This document shows, piece after piece, positions 22,196 through 31,506 of a DNA stretch of 64,000 nt. The DNA lies in NCBI GenBank assembly GCA_031963405.1, contig JASSUJ010000001.1, forward strand, positions 62,001 to 126,000, given 5' to 3'. Position numbers and translations under genes: made by a program. The notes under the pieces are model-generated. The model was not told the origin of the DNA. It saw only the letters and a program-made list of their open reading frames with translations, and searched no databases. Source of the stretch: JASSUD01 sp031963405. Lineage in GTDB: Bacteria > Pseudomonadota > Gammaproteobacteria > Burkholderiales > Burkholderiaceae. Each line of letters starts with the position of its first letter. Within the stretch, counting starts at the first letter, position 1.

Positions 22196-25100
22196 ATGCC
22201 TAAACGCACCGATCTCAAAAGTATTCTTATCATCGGCGCTGGCCCGATTGTTATTGGGCAAGCCTGTGAATTTGATTATTCAGGCGCGCAGGCCTGTAAA
22301 GCATTACGCGAAGAAGGGTATAAAGTCATACTCGTCAATAGCAACCCTGCCACGATCATGACTGATCCGCATATGGCAGATGTTACCTATATCGAGCCGA
22401 TCACTCCGGAAATCGTAGAAAAAATTCTGGCCAAAGAGCGCTGCGATGCGATTTTGCCGACCATGGGCGGGCAAACAGCGCTTAACTGCGCGCTTGCCTT
22501 GCACCAGCAAGGGATACTTGAACGCTACGGCGTAGAGTTGATTGGCGCCTCACCCGAGGCTATCGACAAAGCTGAAGACAGGCAGAAATTTAAAAATGCC
22601 ATGACGAAAATCGGCCTGAGCTCAGCATACTCAGCCGTGGCTCATTCAATGTCAGAAGCTTTTGCCGTGCAGGCGCAGATTGCTGTCAAAACAGGTGGCA
22701 TAGGTTACCCGGTGATTATTCGCCCCTCTTTTACGATGGGTGGGTCAGGTGGTGGAATTGCCTATAGTGCTGAGGAATTTGAAGAGATCTGCCAACGCGG
22801 CTTAGCTTTGTCGCCAACCAATGAACTACTCATTGAAGAGTCGCTGCTCGGGTGGAAAGAATTCGAAATGGAAGTCGTGCGCGATAAACGCGACAACTGC
22901 ATTATCGTCTGCTCGATTGAAAATCTCGACCCAATGGGTATTCATACCGGCGATTCAATCACGGTTGCCCCAGCCCAGACCCTCACAGATAAAGAATATC
23001 AGCTAATGCGTAATGCCTCGCTGGCTGTGCTGCGAGAAATTGGCGTTGACACCGGTGGCTCCAACGTACAATTTGCGATCAACCCAGCCGATGGGCGCAT
23101 GATCGTTATTGAAATGAATCCTCGCGTTTCTCGCTCCTCAGCCTTAGCTTCAAAGGCAACTGGCTTTCCTATTGCGAAAATCGCGGCTAAGCTCGCCGTA
23201 GGCTATACGCTTGATGAGTTAAAAAATGATATTACGGGTGGGCAAACTCCTGCTTCCTTTGAGCCAACAATTGACTATGTTGTCACCAAAATTCCACGCT
23301 TTGCCTTTGAAAAATTCCGCGAAGCCGACCCGCAACTCACGACACAAATGAAATCGGTCGGAGAAGTCATGGCAATTGGCCGGACTTTCCAAGAGTCATT
23401 CCAAAAAGCATTGCGTAGCCTCGAAATTGGCATTGATGGCTTAGATAGACTATCTGCCAACCGTGACGAGATTATGAAAGAAATCAGGGTGGCGGGTCCA
23501 AGCCGAATTTTGTACGTGGGCGATGCTTTCCGCCTCGGTCTTTCGCTGGATGAAATCCATCAAGAAACCTATATTGACCCATGGTTCCTCGCGCAAATTG
23601 AACAAATTATCCTGAAGGAAAAAGCACTAGAGCAGCGCTCCCTCGAGAGCTTGCAAGGTGCTGAATGGCATTACCTTAAACAAAGTGGATTTTCTGATCG
23701 ACGATTGGCCACTTTGCTAAACGCTACGCAAAACGAAGTGCGTAAGGGGCGCCTCTCTTTTAATGTTCGGCCTGTGTATAAGCGAGTTGACACCTGTGCT
23801 GCTGAATTTGCGACCAATACAGCGTATTTGTATTCAACTTATGAAGAAGAGTGCGAAGCGCAACCGACGAACGGCAAAAAAATTATCATCTTAGGCGGTG
23901 GTCCGAACCGCATCGGGCAAGGTATTGAATTCGATTACTGCTGCACGCACGCAGCACTTGCGTTGCGCGAAGATGGTTATGAGACCATCATGGTCAACTG
24001 TAATCCGGAAACCGTATCGACTGATTACGATACTTCTGACCGCCTGTATTTTGAGCCGCTAACCCTAGAAGATGTGCTAGAAATTGTCGACAAAGAGCAG
24101 CCGCTAGGGGTGATTGTCCAGTATGGTGGGCAGACCCCACTTAATCTCGCACTTCAGTTGGAAGCGCATGGCGTGCCGATTATTGGTACTTCTGTCGATA
24201 TGATTGATGCCGCTGAAGACCGTGAGCGCTTTCAGAAGATTTTGCATCAACTTGGGTTGCATCAGCCGCCTAATCGTATCGCTCATACTGAAGGCGAGGC
24301 GTTAGCGCTCGCGGCTGAAATTGGCTATCCCTTAGTCGTGCGACCTTCTTATGTGCTCGGTGGGCGTGCGATGGAAATCGTTTGTGTGCCAAGCGATCTT
24401 GAACACTATATGCGGGAAGCGGTGAAAGTCTCAAATGACTCACCCATACTGCTCGATCTTTTCTTAAATGATGCGATTGAGTGCGATGTCGATTGTATTT
24501 CTGACGGCAAGGAAGTGTTTATCGGCGGCGTCATGCAGCATATTGAACAGGCAGGTATTCACTCAGGCGATTCAGCTTGTTCTCTGCCACCTTATTCATT
24601 AAAAGCAGAAACCATCGAGATCATCAAGCAACAAACTGTGGCAATGGCGAAAGCCTTAAAGGTAGTTGGCTTAATGAATGTGCAATTTGCCATTCAACAA
24701 GCCCAGCACGCCGACGGCCATACTGAAGATAAGGTATACGTATTAGAAGTCAATCCACGCGCTTCGCGTACCGTGCCCTACGTTTCAAAAGCCACTAGTT
24801 TGCCGCTGGCGAAAATTGCAGCACGCTGTATGGTTGGGCAGAGCTTAGCGGAACAGCAGATCCAAAAAGAAGTTGAGCTACCTTATTTCAGTGTGAAGGA
24901 AGCCGTGTTTCCTTTCTCCAAATTCCCTGCTGTGGATCCTGTGCTGGGCCCAGAAATGCGCTCAACAGGCGAAGTGATGGGAGTTGGGCAGACTTTTGGT
25001 GAGGCCCTGCTTAAATCACAGATTGCCGCTGGTTCGCGTCTGCCTGAAACGGGCGCTGTCTTTTTAAGTGTGAAAGACAGTGATAAAGCAGGCACCATTA

Positions 25101-25450
25101 AATTGGCACGCGAATTGCAAGAACTTGGTTATTCGCTGGTTGCCACCAAGGGCACAGCAGCCGCGATTAAAGCGGCTGGCATGGTGGTGCAAGTTGTCAA
25201 CAAAGTAAAAGAAGGTGGCCCACATATTGTTGACATGATCGAACAGGGTGAAATTAGCCTGGTCTTTACAACAGTAAATGAAACTCGATCCGCTATTGCC
25301 GATTCGCGCTCGATCCGCACAAGCTCTCAAGCGAATAGAGTCGCTTACTATACGACGATGTCAGGTGCGCATGCGGTGGTTGAAGGACTGCGTTATTTGC
25401 AAAATCTCGAAGTTTACGATTTACAAGGGTTGCACGCACGCCTACACTAA
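22196..25450 (+). CDS. carB: Carbamoyl-phosphate synthase large subunit
   Basis: 1084 aa, cytosolic. It makes carbamoyl phosphate from bicarbonate, two ATP and ammonia tunnelled from CarA. Two homologous ATP-grasp halves are evident. The first starts with ILIIGAGPIVIGQACEFDYSG and has RPSFTMGGSGGGI. The second starts near residue 560 with IIILGGGPNRIGQGIEFDYC and has RPSYVLGGRAMEIV. Residues from about 945 form the MGS-like allosteric domain (VFLSVKDSDKAGTIKLARELQELGYSLVATKGT, quoted in two overlapping parts of the frame). Length is normal and the frame intact. Confidence 0.97.
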   Translation: MPKRTDLKSILIIGAGPIVIGQACEFDYSGAQACKALREEGYKVILVNSNPATIMTDPHMADVTYIEPITPEIVEKILAKERCDAILPTMGGQTALNCALALHQQGILERYGVELIGASPEAIDKAEDRQKFKNAMTKIGLSSAYSAVAHSMSEAFAVQAQIAVKTGGIGYPVIIRPSFTMGGSGGGIAYSAEEFEEICQRGLALSPTNELLIEESLLGWKEFEMEVVRDKRDNCIIVCSIENLDPMGIHTGDSITVAPAQTLTDKEYQLMRNASLAVLREIGVDTGGSNVQFAINPADGRMIVIEMNPRVSRSSALASKATGFPIAKIAAKLAVGYTLDELKNDITGGQTPASFEPTIDYVVTKIPRFAFEKFREADPQLTTQMKSVGEVMAIGRTFQESFQKALRSLEIGIDGLDRLSANRDEIMKEIRVAGPSRILYVGDAFRLGLSLDEIHQETYIDPWFLAQIEQIILKEKALEQRSLESLQGAEWHYLKQSGFSDRRLATLLNATQNEVRKGRLSFNVRPVYKRVDTCAAEFATNTAYLYSTYEEECEAQPTNGKKIIILGGGPNRIGQGIEFDYCCTHAALALREDGYETIMVNCNPETVSTDYDTSDRLYFEPLTLEDVLEIVDKEQPLGVIVQYGGQTPLNLALQLEAHGVPIIGTSVDMIDAAEDRERFQKILHQLGLHQPPNRIAHTEGEALALAAEIGYPLVVRPSYVLGGRAMEIVCVPSDLEHYMREAVKVSNDSPILLDLFLNDAIECDVDCISDGKEVFIGGVMQHIEQAGIHSGDSACSLPPYSLKAETIEIIKQQTVAMAKALKVVGLMNVQFAIQQAQHADGHTEDKVYVLEVNPRASRTVPYVSKATSLPLAKIAARCMVGQSLAEQQIQKEVELPYFSVKEAVFPFSKFPAVDPVLGPEMRSTGEVMGVGQTFGEALLKSQIAAGSRLPETGAVFLSVKDSDKAGTIKLARELQELGYSLVATKGTAAAIKAAGMVVQVVNKVKEGGPHIVDMIEQGEISLVFTTVNETRSAIADSRSIRTSSQANRVAYYTTMSGAHAVVEGLRYLQNLEVYDLQGLHARLH

Positions 25451-25494
25451 GCACATATTTCACTAAGAGCAGATTTACAAAATTCGGGGTAAAC

Positions 25495-25523
25495 GTTTTA
25501 GCGCGGCTTGGCCGCGCTAAAAC
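25495..25523. terminator. Hairpin after carB, possible terminator
   Basis: A 13-bp perfect stem, GTTTTAGCGCGGC at 25495-25507 with its complement at 25511-25523, and a 3-nt loop, 45 bp after the carB stop. No clear T-run follows on the plus strand beyond AAAAC, so efficiency is uncertain. Confidence 0.55.
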
Positions 25524-25582
25524 ATTGCGGCCCTTTATTTTGAGTATTTGCGATAAGTCTGGTGTATCTTGCTTTCTGAATA

Positions 25583-25696
25583 TTAAGGAAGCTCTGCTTA
25601 ACTTGGGGGCAAGGGATGCCTTTGCTAGCCGTGCTCGTACAACTAGCACGGCAATGCGGCATGTCGTAACCTCAGCGTTATGCAGAACTTCCTTAA
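25583..25696. repeat. MITE-like element before greA (best-preserved of the CTCTGCATAA family)
   Basis: About 114 bp. The left end TTAAGGAAGCTCTGCTTAAC and the reverse complement of the right end, TTAAGGAAGTTCTGCATAAC, agree at nearly every position. The interior GGGATGCCTTTGCTAGCC, CGTAC and TAGCACGGCAATGC is itself palindromic. TTAA at both edges fits a YTAR-type target. It has no coding capacity. Confidence 0.8.
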
Positions 25697-25774
25697 GCGT
25701 AGTAGAGCTGGTCGTTAGCTATATCGTAAACATTGCTCTACTGTCTCTCATTTTTTTTTGTCTATTTAAGGCTT

Positions 25775-26257
25775 ATGAGTACTAGTACTATTCCGTTGAC
25801 CACGACTGGTTTTGACCGACTGAAGGCCGAATTGCATCGACTCAAAACAGTTGAGCGCCCAGCTGTCATTAAATCGATTGGAGAGGCGCGTGCCCACGGC
25901 GATCTTTCTGAAAACGCCGAATATTCTGCAGCTAAGGAAAAGCAAGCCTTTACAGAAGGTCGGATTCTCGAACTTGAATCAAAACTTGCCGTCGCGCAGG
26001 TCATTGATCCTGCGAAGATTGATGCAGATGGCCGTATCGTCTTTGGCGCTACTATTGAACTTGCTGACCTCGAGTCGGGCGATGCAGTTATCTATCAAAT
26101 AGTCGGAGACGAAGAATCTGATATTGATCAAGGCCTCATTTCTATTAGCTCGCCGCTGGCGCGCGCGTTGATTGGTAAATACCAAGGTGATGTAGCGACC
26201 GTACAAGCCCCGCGCGGCGTGCGCGAATACGAAATCATGGCGATTCGCTATATTTGA
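25775..26257 (+). CDS. greA: Transcription elongation factor GreA
   Basis: Binds the RNA polymerase secondary channel and stimulates cleavage of backtracked transcripts (160 aa). The N-terminal coiled coil carries the acidic tip HGDLSENAEYSAAKEKQAF with the essential Asp/Glu pair. The C-terminal FKBP-like domain ends with GVREYEIMAIRYI. ATG 25775 has AAGG before it and gives the family N-terminus MSTSTIPLTTTGFDRLKAEL; an upstream in-frame ATG at 25733 would add 14 non-family residues. It follows carB as in Burkholderia. The membrane-protein gene that often follows greA there is missing. Confidence 0.96.
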   Translation: MSTSTIPLTTTGFDRLKAELHRLKTVERPAVIKSIGEARAHGDLSENAEYSAAKEKQAFTEGRILELESKLAVAQVIDPAKIDADGRIVFGATIELADLESGDAVIYQIVGDEESDIDQGLISISSPLARALIGKYQGDVATVQAPRGVREYEIMAIRYI

Positions 26258-26275
26258 AGTAGGTCTTTATCGCTG

Positions 26276-26329
26276 ACCTGGCTTTATGCAAAAGCATTGA
26301 TATTTGACTTAATTGCCAAAAAGCCAGGT
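26276..26329. terminator. Inverted repeat between convergent greA and yhbY
   Basis: ACCTGGCTTT at 26276-26285 pairs with AAAGCCAGGT at 26320-26329 across a 34-nt loop. The position between two convergent stops suggests a shared terminator, but the loop is long. Confidence 0.4.
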
Positions 26330-26372
26330 TTAGCGCGCTGCCTTACCAGTAGTGCAGTTGGGGAAGATTTTT

Positions 26373-26867
26373 TTATTGTTTCGCCAACATTTTTTTACTC
26401 ACTGTACGCCTCTTGACTTTCTTGATTAAGCCGCCTGATGTGACCCGTTGATTCCCTAGCACAACTGTCCGTTTAGGCTTAACGCGGCGCATAGAGTTAG
26501 GGTTGCGCTTAACAATTTTGACTAAGCGGGGCGCAGGGCCTGCGGTATTTTTCCCAGATACAGAGCGTGCGGCGTCATCGTAGGGCGCAGGCGGTGCTGG
26601 ACGCCAGATAACAAGTAGCTTGCCAATTTTTTGGATGGGCGCTGCATTGAGTTTTTGACAAATAGTCTCATAAAGTTCAACGCGTACTTGTCGGTCGTCG
26701 CCAAAAATGCGCACTTTAATCAGCTCATGAGCAGTCAAGTGGCAGTCAATTTCGTTAAGTACTGCGTCGTTTAAACCGTCGGTACCGATGAGTACGGTAG
26801 GGTTTAATGAGTGAGCTAAAGCACGCAAGGCAGCGCGCTGAACAGAAGAGATAGTTAAAATAGCCAT
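26373..26867 (-). CDS. yhbY: YhbY family RNA-binding protein (CRM domain)
   Basis: Pre-50S-associated RNA-binding protein (164 aa). The CRM domain spans about 5-95: RAALRALAHSLNPTVLIGTDGL with the conserved G-rich loop, and IKVRIFGDDRQVRVELYETI. The tail from about residue 100 is long and very basic (PKRTVVLGNQRVTSGG, KKVKRRTVSKKMLAKQ), longer than the compact 95-100 aa E. coli protein but common in Burkholderiales. It is convergent with greA and divergent from rlmE, as in relatives. Confidence 0.9.
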   Translation of the reverse strand: MAILTISSVQRAALRALAHSLNPTVLIGTDGLNDAVLNEIDCHLTAHELIKVRIFGDDRQVRVELYETICQKLNAAPIQKIGKLLVIWRPAPPAPYDDAARSVSGKNTAGPAPRLVKIVKRNPNSMRRVKPKRTVVLGNQRVTSGGLIKKVKRRTVSKKMLAKQ

Positions 26868-27209
26868 TACAATCAGTATAAAAATCAGAAAATAGGCAGC
26901 AAAAAGTATTCAGGAACTACGGAGTAAACGGCGAGACAGCATTATGTCTCTTTACGTTACAAGATATACTGCCCGAGACGGTATATCTTGCCAGTCGGGT
27001 TATACAGCCCTTCCTTAACTTTTTCTTGAATACAAAATTTGTTACAGGGTTGGAATAAAAGCTAGACCCAAAAAAATAAGCTAACAATATTAGGTAAAAA
27101 GCGTGCGAGATAAGACTTTACTACAAACTTTCCTAGATAAAACTTTCGTGATACCTAATTTACCAAGTCAGGCATTATCTGACAAAAGCATGGCGCTGTA
27201 GAATTTTTC
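26868..27209. other. Divergent promoter region of yhbY and rlmE
   Basis: 342 bp, AT-rich, no gene. An inverted repeat with 10-bp arms (CAAGATATAC at 26960-26969 and GTATATCTTG at 26981-26990, 11-nt loop) lies about 90 bp from the yhbY start and could be an operator. Confidence 0.45.
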
Positions 27210-27866
27210 ATGGCAAAAAATCGATTTAACACCTCTTGGTTGCATGACCATCTCAACGATCCTTATGTCAAGCTAGCGCAGCGCGAAGGATACCGTACCC
27301 GTGCTGTATACAAATTAAAGGAAATCGATGAGCAAGATGGGCTTATCCGTGCTGGGCAAAATATTGTCGATCTTGGTGCGGCGCCTGGTAGTTGGAGCCA
27401 GTATATCCGCCATCGACTAGCCCGTGGTGGGGCAGAGGGCGGTGGTATTAACGGCAACATCATTGCGCTTGATATGCTGCCTATGGAGCCAATTCCCGAT
27501 GTGCACTTTATTCAAGGCGATTTTCGCGAGGATGAAGTATTGGATCAGCTTGCAGCATCGGTGGGTACCGGTAAGATAGATCTTGTTTTATCAGATATGG
27601 CCCCCAACTTATCAGGGGTAGCTGCGGTTGATGTGGCACGTATTGAACATGTATGCGAGCTTGCACTTGAATTTTCGCAGCGTTTTTTAAAACCGGAAGG
27701 TGCGCTTCTGGTCAAATGCTTTCATGGCAGCGGTTATAGTCAACTGATAGAGCGCTTTAAGCGCTGTTTTAAATCGGTGGTAGCGCGCAAACCCAAAGCT
27801 TCGCGTGATAAATCCTCAGAAGTTTATGTGTTGAGTAAGTTTTTAAGAACTCACCCTGAAAGTTAG
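27210..27866 (+). CDS. rlmE: 23S rRNA (uridine-2'-O-)-methyltransferase RlmE
   Basis: Methylates the 2'-O of U2552 in the A-loop of 23S rRNA, late in 50S assembly (218 aa; FtsJ/RrmJ family). N-terminal NTSWLHDHLNDPYVKLAQ and GYRTRAVYKLKEID contain the first catalytic Lys. The SAM motif is VDLGAAPGSWSQY. LVLSDMAPNLSG carries the catalytic Asp, and LVKCFHGSG the second Lys. RKPKASRDKSSEVYVLSKF is the conserved end. It is followed by ftsH, as in many proteobacteria, but here the gap is 600 bp. Confidence 0.96.
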   Translation: MAKNRFNTSWLHDHLNDPYVKLAQREGYRTRAVYKLKEIDEQDGLIRAGQNIVDLGAAPGSWSQYIRHRLARGGAEGGGINGNIIALDMLPMEPIPDVHFIQGDFREDEVLDQLAASVGTGKIDLVLSDMAPNLSGVAAVDVARIEHVCELALEFSQRFLKPEGALLVKCFHGSGYSQLIERFKRCFKSVVARKPKASRDKSSEVYVLSKFLRTHPES

Positions 27867-28467
27867 TTAGCAAACACTGAATAAAGTACGAGCGATATCA
27901 TTTTTTTGTTGGTGGCAGGTTAATGTTTAGGCTAGCTGCCTTGCTCACAATGTATTGACTCATGATGGAGTCAGCGCTGTTTCAGCAAATAAGTATTGTT
28001 AAATATTGCAAAAAAGGTTGCCAAATCTAGCTTAATACTCGAATTCTTCACCTATTGCAGCTATGCTTCAGTTTCGCCTAAGCTATTCTGGCTAAATTTT
28101 ATTAGCTGTAATATTCCCGCTCTCTAGCCTATTTTTATTAAATTGATAGGGAAAGGAAGAGTAAGCAAGGCATAGATTCAAGCTTTTTACGTAGGGTAAA
28201 TAAAGAGCTTATAGTGGCATAAAATCAGCAATCCTCTAAAGGTCTACATGGTTTTTGCTATGGTGACGAAATAAGGACTAGATTAAAATTGTTTATTTTT
28301 CATGAAATGTTTCATGAATCGATTCATCAAGCGTTGAATCAACCGGGGGCGGTCTTATGACTGCTCATCGTGCTAAATGCTCTTTACGAAGCATTTCTAG
28401 TTCACGATTGATCCAGCGCTTTCTTTAGTAATAATGATGGTAGTGATATCAGTTAAGGAGTCATGCT
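27867..28467. other. Long rlmE-ftsH intergenic region
   Basis: 601 bp without a gene. It should contain the ftsH promoter and holds a compound palindrome at 28300-28326. The rest looks like neutral AT-drifted sequence. Confidence 0.5.
28300..28326. promoter_or_regulatory. Compound palindrome upstream of ftsH, possible operator
   Basis: TCATGAAA (28300-28307) and TTTCATGA (28310-28317) form an 8-bp inverted repeat with a 2-bp centre. It overlaps a second, perfect 12-bp palindrome, TGAATCGATTCA (28315-28326). It lies about 140 bp before the ftsH start. Confidence 0.45.
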
Positions 28468-30372
28468 TTGAACAATAATATGTTTTCAAAAGCAGCCGTG
28501 TGGCTAGTCATTGCCCTGGCGCTGTTTACCGTGTTCAAGCAATTCGATAAGCCTCGTGTCCAGGAAAGTATTCCCTATTCGCAGTTTATGGACGATGCTA
28601 AAAACGGCAAGGTTAAGACGGTTGTGATTCAAGGCCGTAATTTGGCTATTACGCCAACTGAGGGTGAGAAATATCAAATTATCTCGCCAGACGATACGTG
28701 GATGATTAGTGATTTGCTCAAATATGGCGTGCAGATCACCACCAAAGCGGATGAAAAACCTAATTTCCTCATTTCCATCCTGTCGTATCTGGGGCCAACC
28801 TTATTAATCATTGGTTTCTGGTTCTACATGATGCGGCAGATGCAAGGCGGTGGCAAAGGCGGGGCTTTTTCCTTTGGCAAATCGCGCGCGCGCCTAATTG
28901 ATGAGAATAACAACGCAGTGACTTTTGCCGATGTGGCTGGCTGCGATGAAGCTAAAGAAGAAGTATCAGAGCTAGTCGATTTCTTACGCGACCCACAAAA
29001 ATTCCAGAAACTGGGTGGCCGCATTCCGCGAGGTGTATTGCTAGTTGGGCTACCAGGTACAGGTAAAACCTTGCTCGCTAAAGCTATTGCGGGCGAAGCC
29101 AAAGTGCCTTTCTTTAGTATTTCTGGCTCAGATTTTGTCGAGATGTTTGTTGGTGTGGGCGCCGCGCGCGTGCGCGATATGTTTGAGCAAGCTAAAAAGA
29201 GCTCACCCTGTATCGTTTTTATCGATGAAATCGATGCGGTAGGGCGCCAGCGTGGCGCTGGTATGGGTGGGGGCAATGATGAGCGCGAGCAAACGCTAAA
29301 TCAAATGCTCGTCGAAATGGATGGCTTTGAAGCGAACTTAGGCGTGATTGTAATTGCTGCGACCAATCGTGCTGATGTGCTCGATAAGGCGCTGTTACGA
29401 CCAGGGCGCTTTGATCGTCAAGTCTACGTTGGTCTGCCTGATATTCGAGGCCGTGAACAAATTCTCGGCGTACATCTACGCAAAGTACCGATCTCGAGCG
29501 ATGTCGATGCCTCAATTATTGCACGTGGCACGCCTGGTTTTTCAGGTGCGGATTTAGCCAATTTGGTCAATGAAGCGGCGCTTTTTGCTGCACGGCGTAG
29601 TAAGCGTACTGTAGAAATGCAAGATTTTGAGGATGCTAAAGACAAAATCTTTATGGGGCCGGAGCGCAAATCAGCAGTGATGCGTGAAGAAGAGCGCCGC
29701 AATACTGCCTACCATGAGTCAGGCCATGCCGTGGTGGCAAAGTTATTGCCTCATGCTGATCCAGTACATAAGGTTACGATTATGCCGCGTGGTGGTGCAT
29801 TAGGTATCACCTGGCAACTACCTGAATTTGATCGTGTTAATTTGTATCGCGACAAAATGCTCGAAGAAATAGCCATTTTATTTGGCGGACGCGCGGCTGA
29901 AGAAATTTTTCTTAACTCGATGTCAAGCGGTGCGTCTAACGATTTTGAGCGTGCCACTAAACTAGCGCGTGATATGGTCACCCGCTACGGCATGTCAGAT
30001 CTATTGGGCACGATGATTTACGTCGATACCGAGCAAGATTCACTGCTAGGCCGCATGTCGTCGAAAACGGTCTCTGAAGCCACGCAACAAAAAGTGGATG
30101 CAGAGATTCGCCTGATTATCGACAAACAGTATGCGCTTGCTCGTCAGCTGTTAGAGCAAAACCGCGACAAAGTCGAAAAAATGGTGAAGGCATTGCTTGA
30201 ATGGGAAACAGTCGATGCTACACAAGTCAACGACATCATGAATGGCAACGAACCACAGCCACCCCATAGCAGCTCATCCGGTGATAGCCCAAGCAACCCA
30301 AGTGGCGGCGATGGAGATAGCAGCGTTGAAGCAACTAAAAAACCAGCTAGCGTTGCTGCCCCAGCGGCTTGA
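28468..30372 (+). CDS. ftsH: ATP-dependent zinc metalloprotease FtsH
   Basis: Inner-membrane AAA+ protease (634 aa) that degrades misfolded membrane proteins and regulators such as sigma32 and LpxC. Two membrane helices (about 8-22 and 105-122) flank a periplasmic domain. Walker A is near residue 194, Walker B is CIVFIDEIDAVG, the SRH is in TNRADVLDKALLRPGRFDR, and the zinc site is HESGH (about 416-420). The start is TTG 28468, with AAGGAG 7 bp ahead, giving the family N-terminus MNNNMFSKAAVWLV. Walker A reads GLPGTGKT rather than the near-universal GPPGTGKT. folP follows after a terminator. Confidence 0.97.
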   Translation: MNNNMFSKAAVWLVIALALFTVFKQFDKPRVQESIPYSQFMDDAKNGKVKTVVIQGRNLAITPTEGEKYQIISPDDTWMISDLLKYGVQITTKADEKPNFLISILSYLGPTLLIIGFWFYMMRQMQGGGKGGAFSFGKSRARLIDENNNAVTFADVAGCDEAKEEVSELVDFLRDPQKFQKLGGRIPRGVLLVGLPGTGKTLLAKAIAGEAKVPFFSISGSDFVEMFVGVGAARVRDMFEQAKKSSPCIVFIDEIDAVGRQRGAGMGGGNDEREQTLNQMLVEMDGFEANLGVIVIAATNRADVLDKALLRPGRFDRQVYVGLPDIRGREQILGVHLRKVPISSDVDASIIARGTPGFSGADLANLVNEAALFAARRSKRTVEMQDFEDAKDKIFMGPERKSAVMREEERRNTAYHESGHAVVAKLLPHADPVHKVTIMPRGGALGITWQLPEFDRVNLYRDKMLEEIAILFGGRAAEEIFLNSMSSGASNDFERATKLARDMVTRYGMSDLLGTMIYVDTEQDSLLGRMSSKTVSEATQQKVDAEIRLIIDKQYALARQLLEQNRDKVEKMVKALLEWETVDATQVNDIMNGNEPQPPHSSSSGDSPSNPSGGDGDSSVEATKKPASVAAPAA

Positions 30373-30388
30373 ATAATAGCTGAGTAGT

Positions 30389-30428
30389 AAAAAATGAGCG
30401 CCCAGAAATAGGGCGCTCATTTTTTTTT
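30389..30428 (+). terminator. Rho-independent terminator after ftsH
   Basis: A 15-bp stem (AAAAAATGAGCGCCC, 30389-30403, with GGGCGCTCATTTTTT, 30411-30425), a 7-nt loop and a T-run continuing to 30428. It starts 17 bp after the ftsH stop. Confidence 0.92.
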
Positions 30429-30520
30429 GGTCAACCTTCGTGATATAAAATGTAGTCTTTAAATTTGGGTTGTAAGTATGAGCTGCTCAATGTCCGGTTG
30501 AGTTATCAAGAAAATCTTTA

Positions 30521-31375
30521 ATGAAAAGCATCTCTGCTCTTAAGCCAACCTATTTCCAGTGTGGCCGCTTTCGCCTCTCGTTAGAGCGTCCTTTAGTCAT
30601 GGGTATTTTAAATGTCACCCCTGATTCATTCTCTGACGGTGGCCATTTTGTGCGTATTGCCACAGCCTTGGCGCATGCGCAGCAGATGATCGAAGAAGGC
30701 GCGGATTTAATCGATATTGGCGGTGAGTCGACTCGTCCGGGGGCGTCGCCAGTATCGCTTGAGGTAGAGCTGGAAAGAGTGCTGCCAGTGATTGAAGCGT
30801 TGCGCAAATTAAATGTGCCATTGTCGGTAGATACGTATAAGCCCGACGTGATGCGAGCAGCGTTAGCCGCTGGCGCAGATATGATTAACGATATCTGGGG
30901 CTTTCGTCAGCCGCAAGCGCTTGAAGCAGTGGCGTACAGCACATGCGGCTTGTGCGTGATGCACATGCACGGTGAGCCGCAAACTATGCAGCGAACGTCT
31001 ATCTCTCAAGACGTCATTACTGAAGTAGGTGAATTTTTGCAACAACGCATGGCTGCCTTGCAAGCCGTGGGAGTGAACCGGGAACGTATTAGCCTAGACC
31101 CAGGCTGCGGATTTGGTAAAACAGTCGAGCAAAATTACGCCTTACTCGCGCATCTTGCCAAGCTTGCTCCGTTGGATGTGCCTCTGCTGATCGGTGTGTC
31201 GCGTAAATCAATGCTAGGCGTAGTGACAGGCCGTCCCGCTGAGCAACGCGTGGCGGCAAGCGTGGCCGCTGCTGTCTGCGCCGCTGAGCGGGGCGCGCGT
31301 ATTATCCGTGTACACGACGTGGGGCCAACGGTAGACGCTTTAAAAGTATGGCAAGCCATGCAAAATCAGCTTTGA
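30521..31375 (+). CDS. folP: Dihydropteroate synthase
   Basis: Joins p-aminobenzoate to the pterin pyrophosphate in folate synthesis; the sulfonamide target (284 aa). Signatures: MGILNVTPDSFSDGG near residue 27, DIGGESTRPGASPVS, the DTYKPDVMRAAL strand, AADMINDIWGF, and the substrate-binding LLIGVSRKSMLG and ARIIRVHDVG near the end. The TIM-barrel length is normal. It is followed by glmM, the gene order seen in E. coli and Burkholderia. Confidence 0.96.
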   Translation: MKSISALKPTYFQCGRFRLSLERPLVMGILNVTPDSFSDGGHFVRIATALAHAQQMIEEGADLIDIGGESTRPGASPVSLEVELERVLPVIEALRKLNVPLSVDTYKPDVMRAALAAGADMINDIWGFRQPQALEAVAYSTCGLCVMHMHGEPQTMQRTSISQDVITEVGEFLQQRMAALQAVGVNRERISLDPGCGFGKTVEQNYALLAHLAKLAPLDVPLLIGVSRKSMLGVVTGRPAEQRVAASVAAAVCAAERGARIIRVHDVGPTVDALKVWQAMQNQL

Positions 31376-31384
31376 GACCATAAT

Positions 31385-31421
31385 GTTGGGGTTCCGTATT
31401 GAGTAAAACGCTTCCCCCAAC
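31385..31421. repeat. GTTGGGG...CCCCCAAC palindromic repeat
   Basis: GTTGGGG at 31385-31391 pairs with the C-run and CAAC at 31413-31421. The interior reads, on the minus strand, GGAAGCGTTTTACTCAATAC, nearly matching the copy at 48246-48287. It sits just after the folP stop and may act as a transcript end. Confidence 0.6.
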
Positions 31422-31506
31422 ACAATCCACTTTTGAGGGTTGTAAGCAGGTTCTTAGAGAGCGTTAAAAAAACGCTCAGTCTCAAATCACATTAAAAAAA
31501 TTTATT

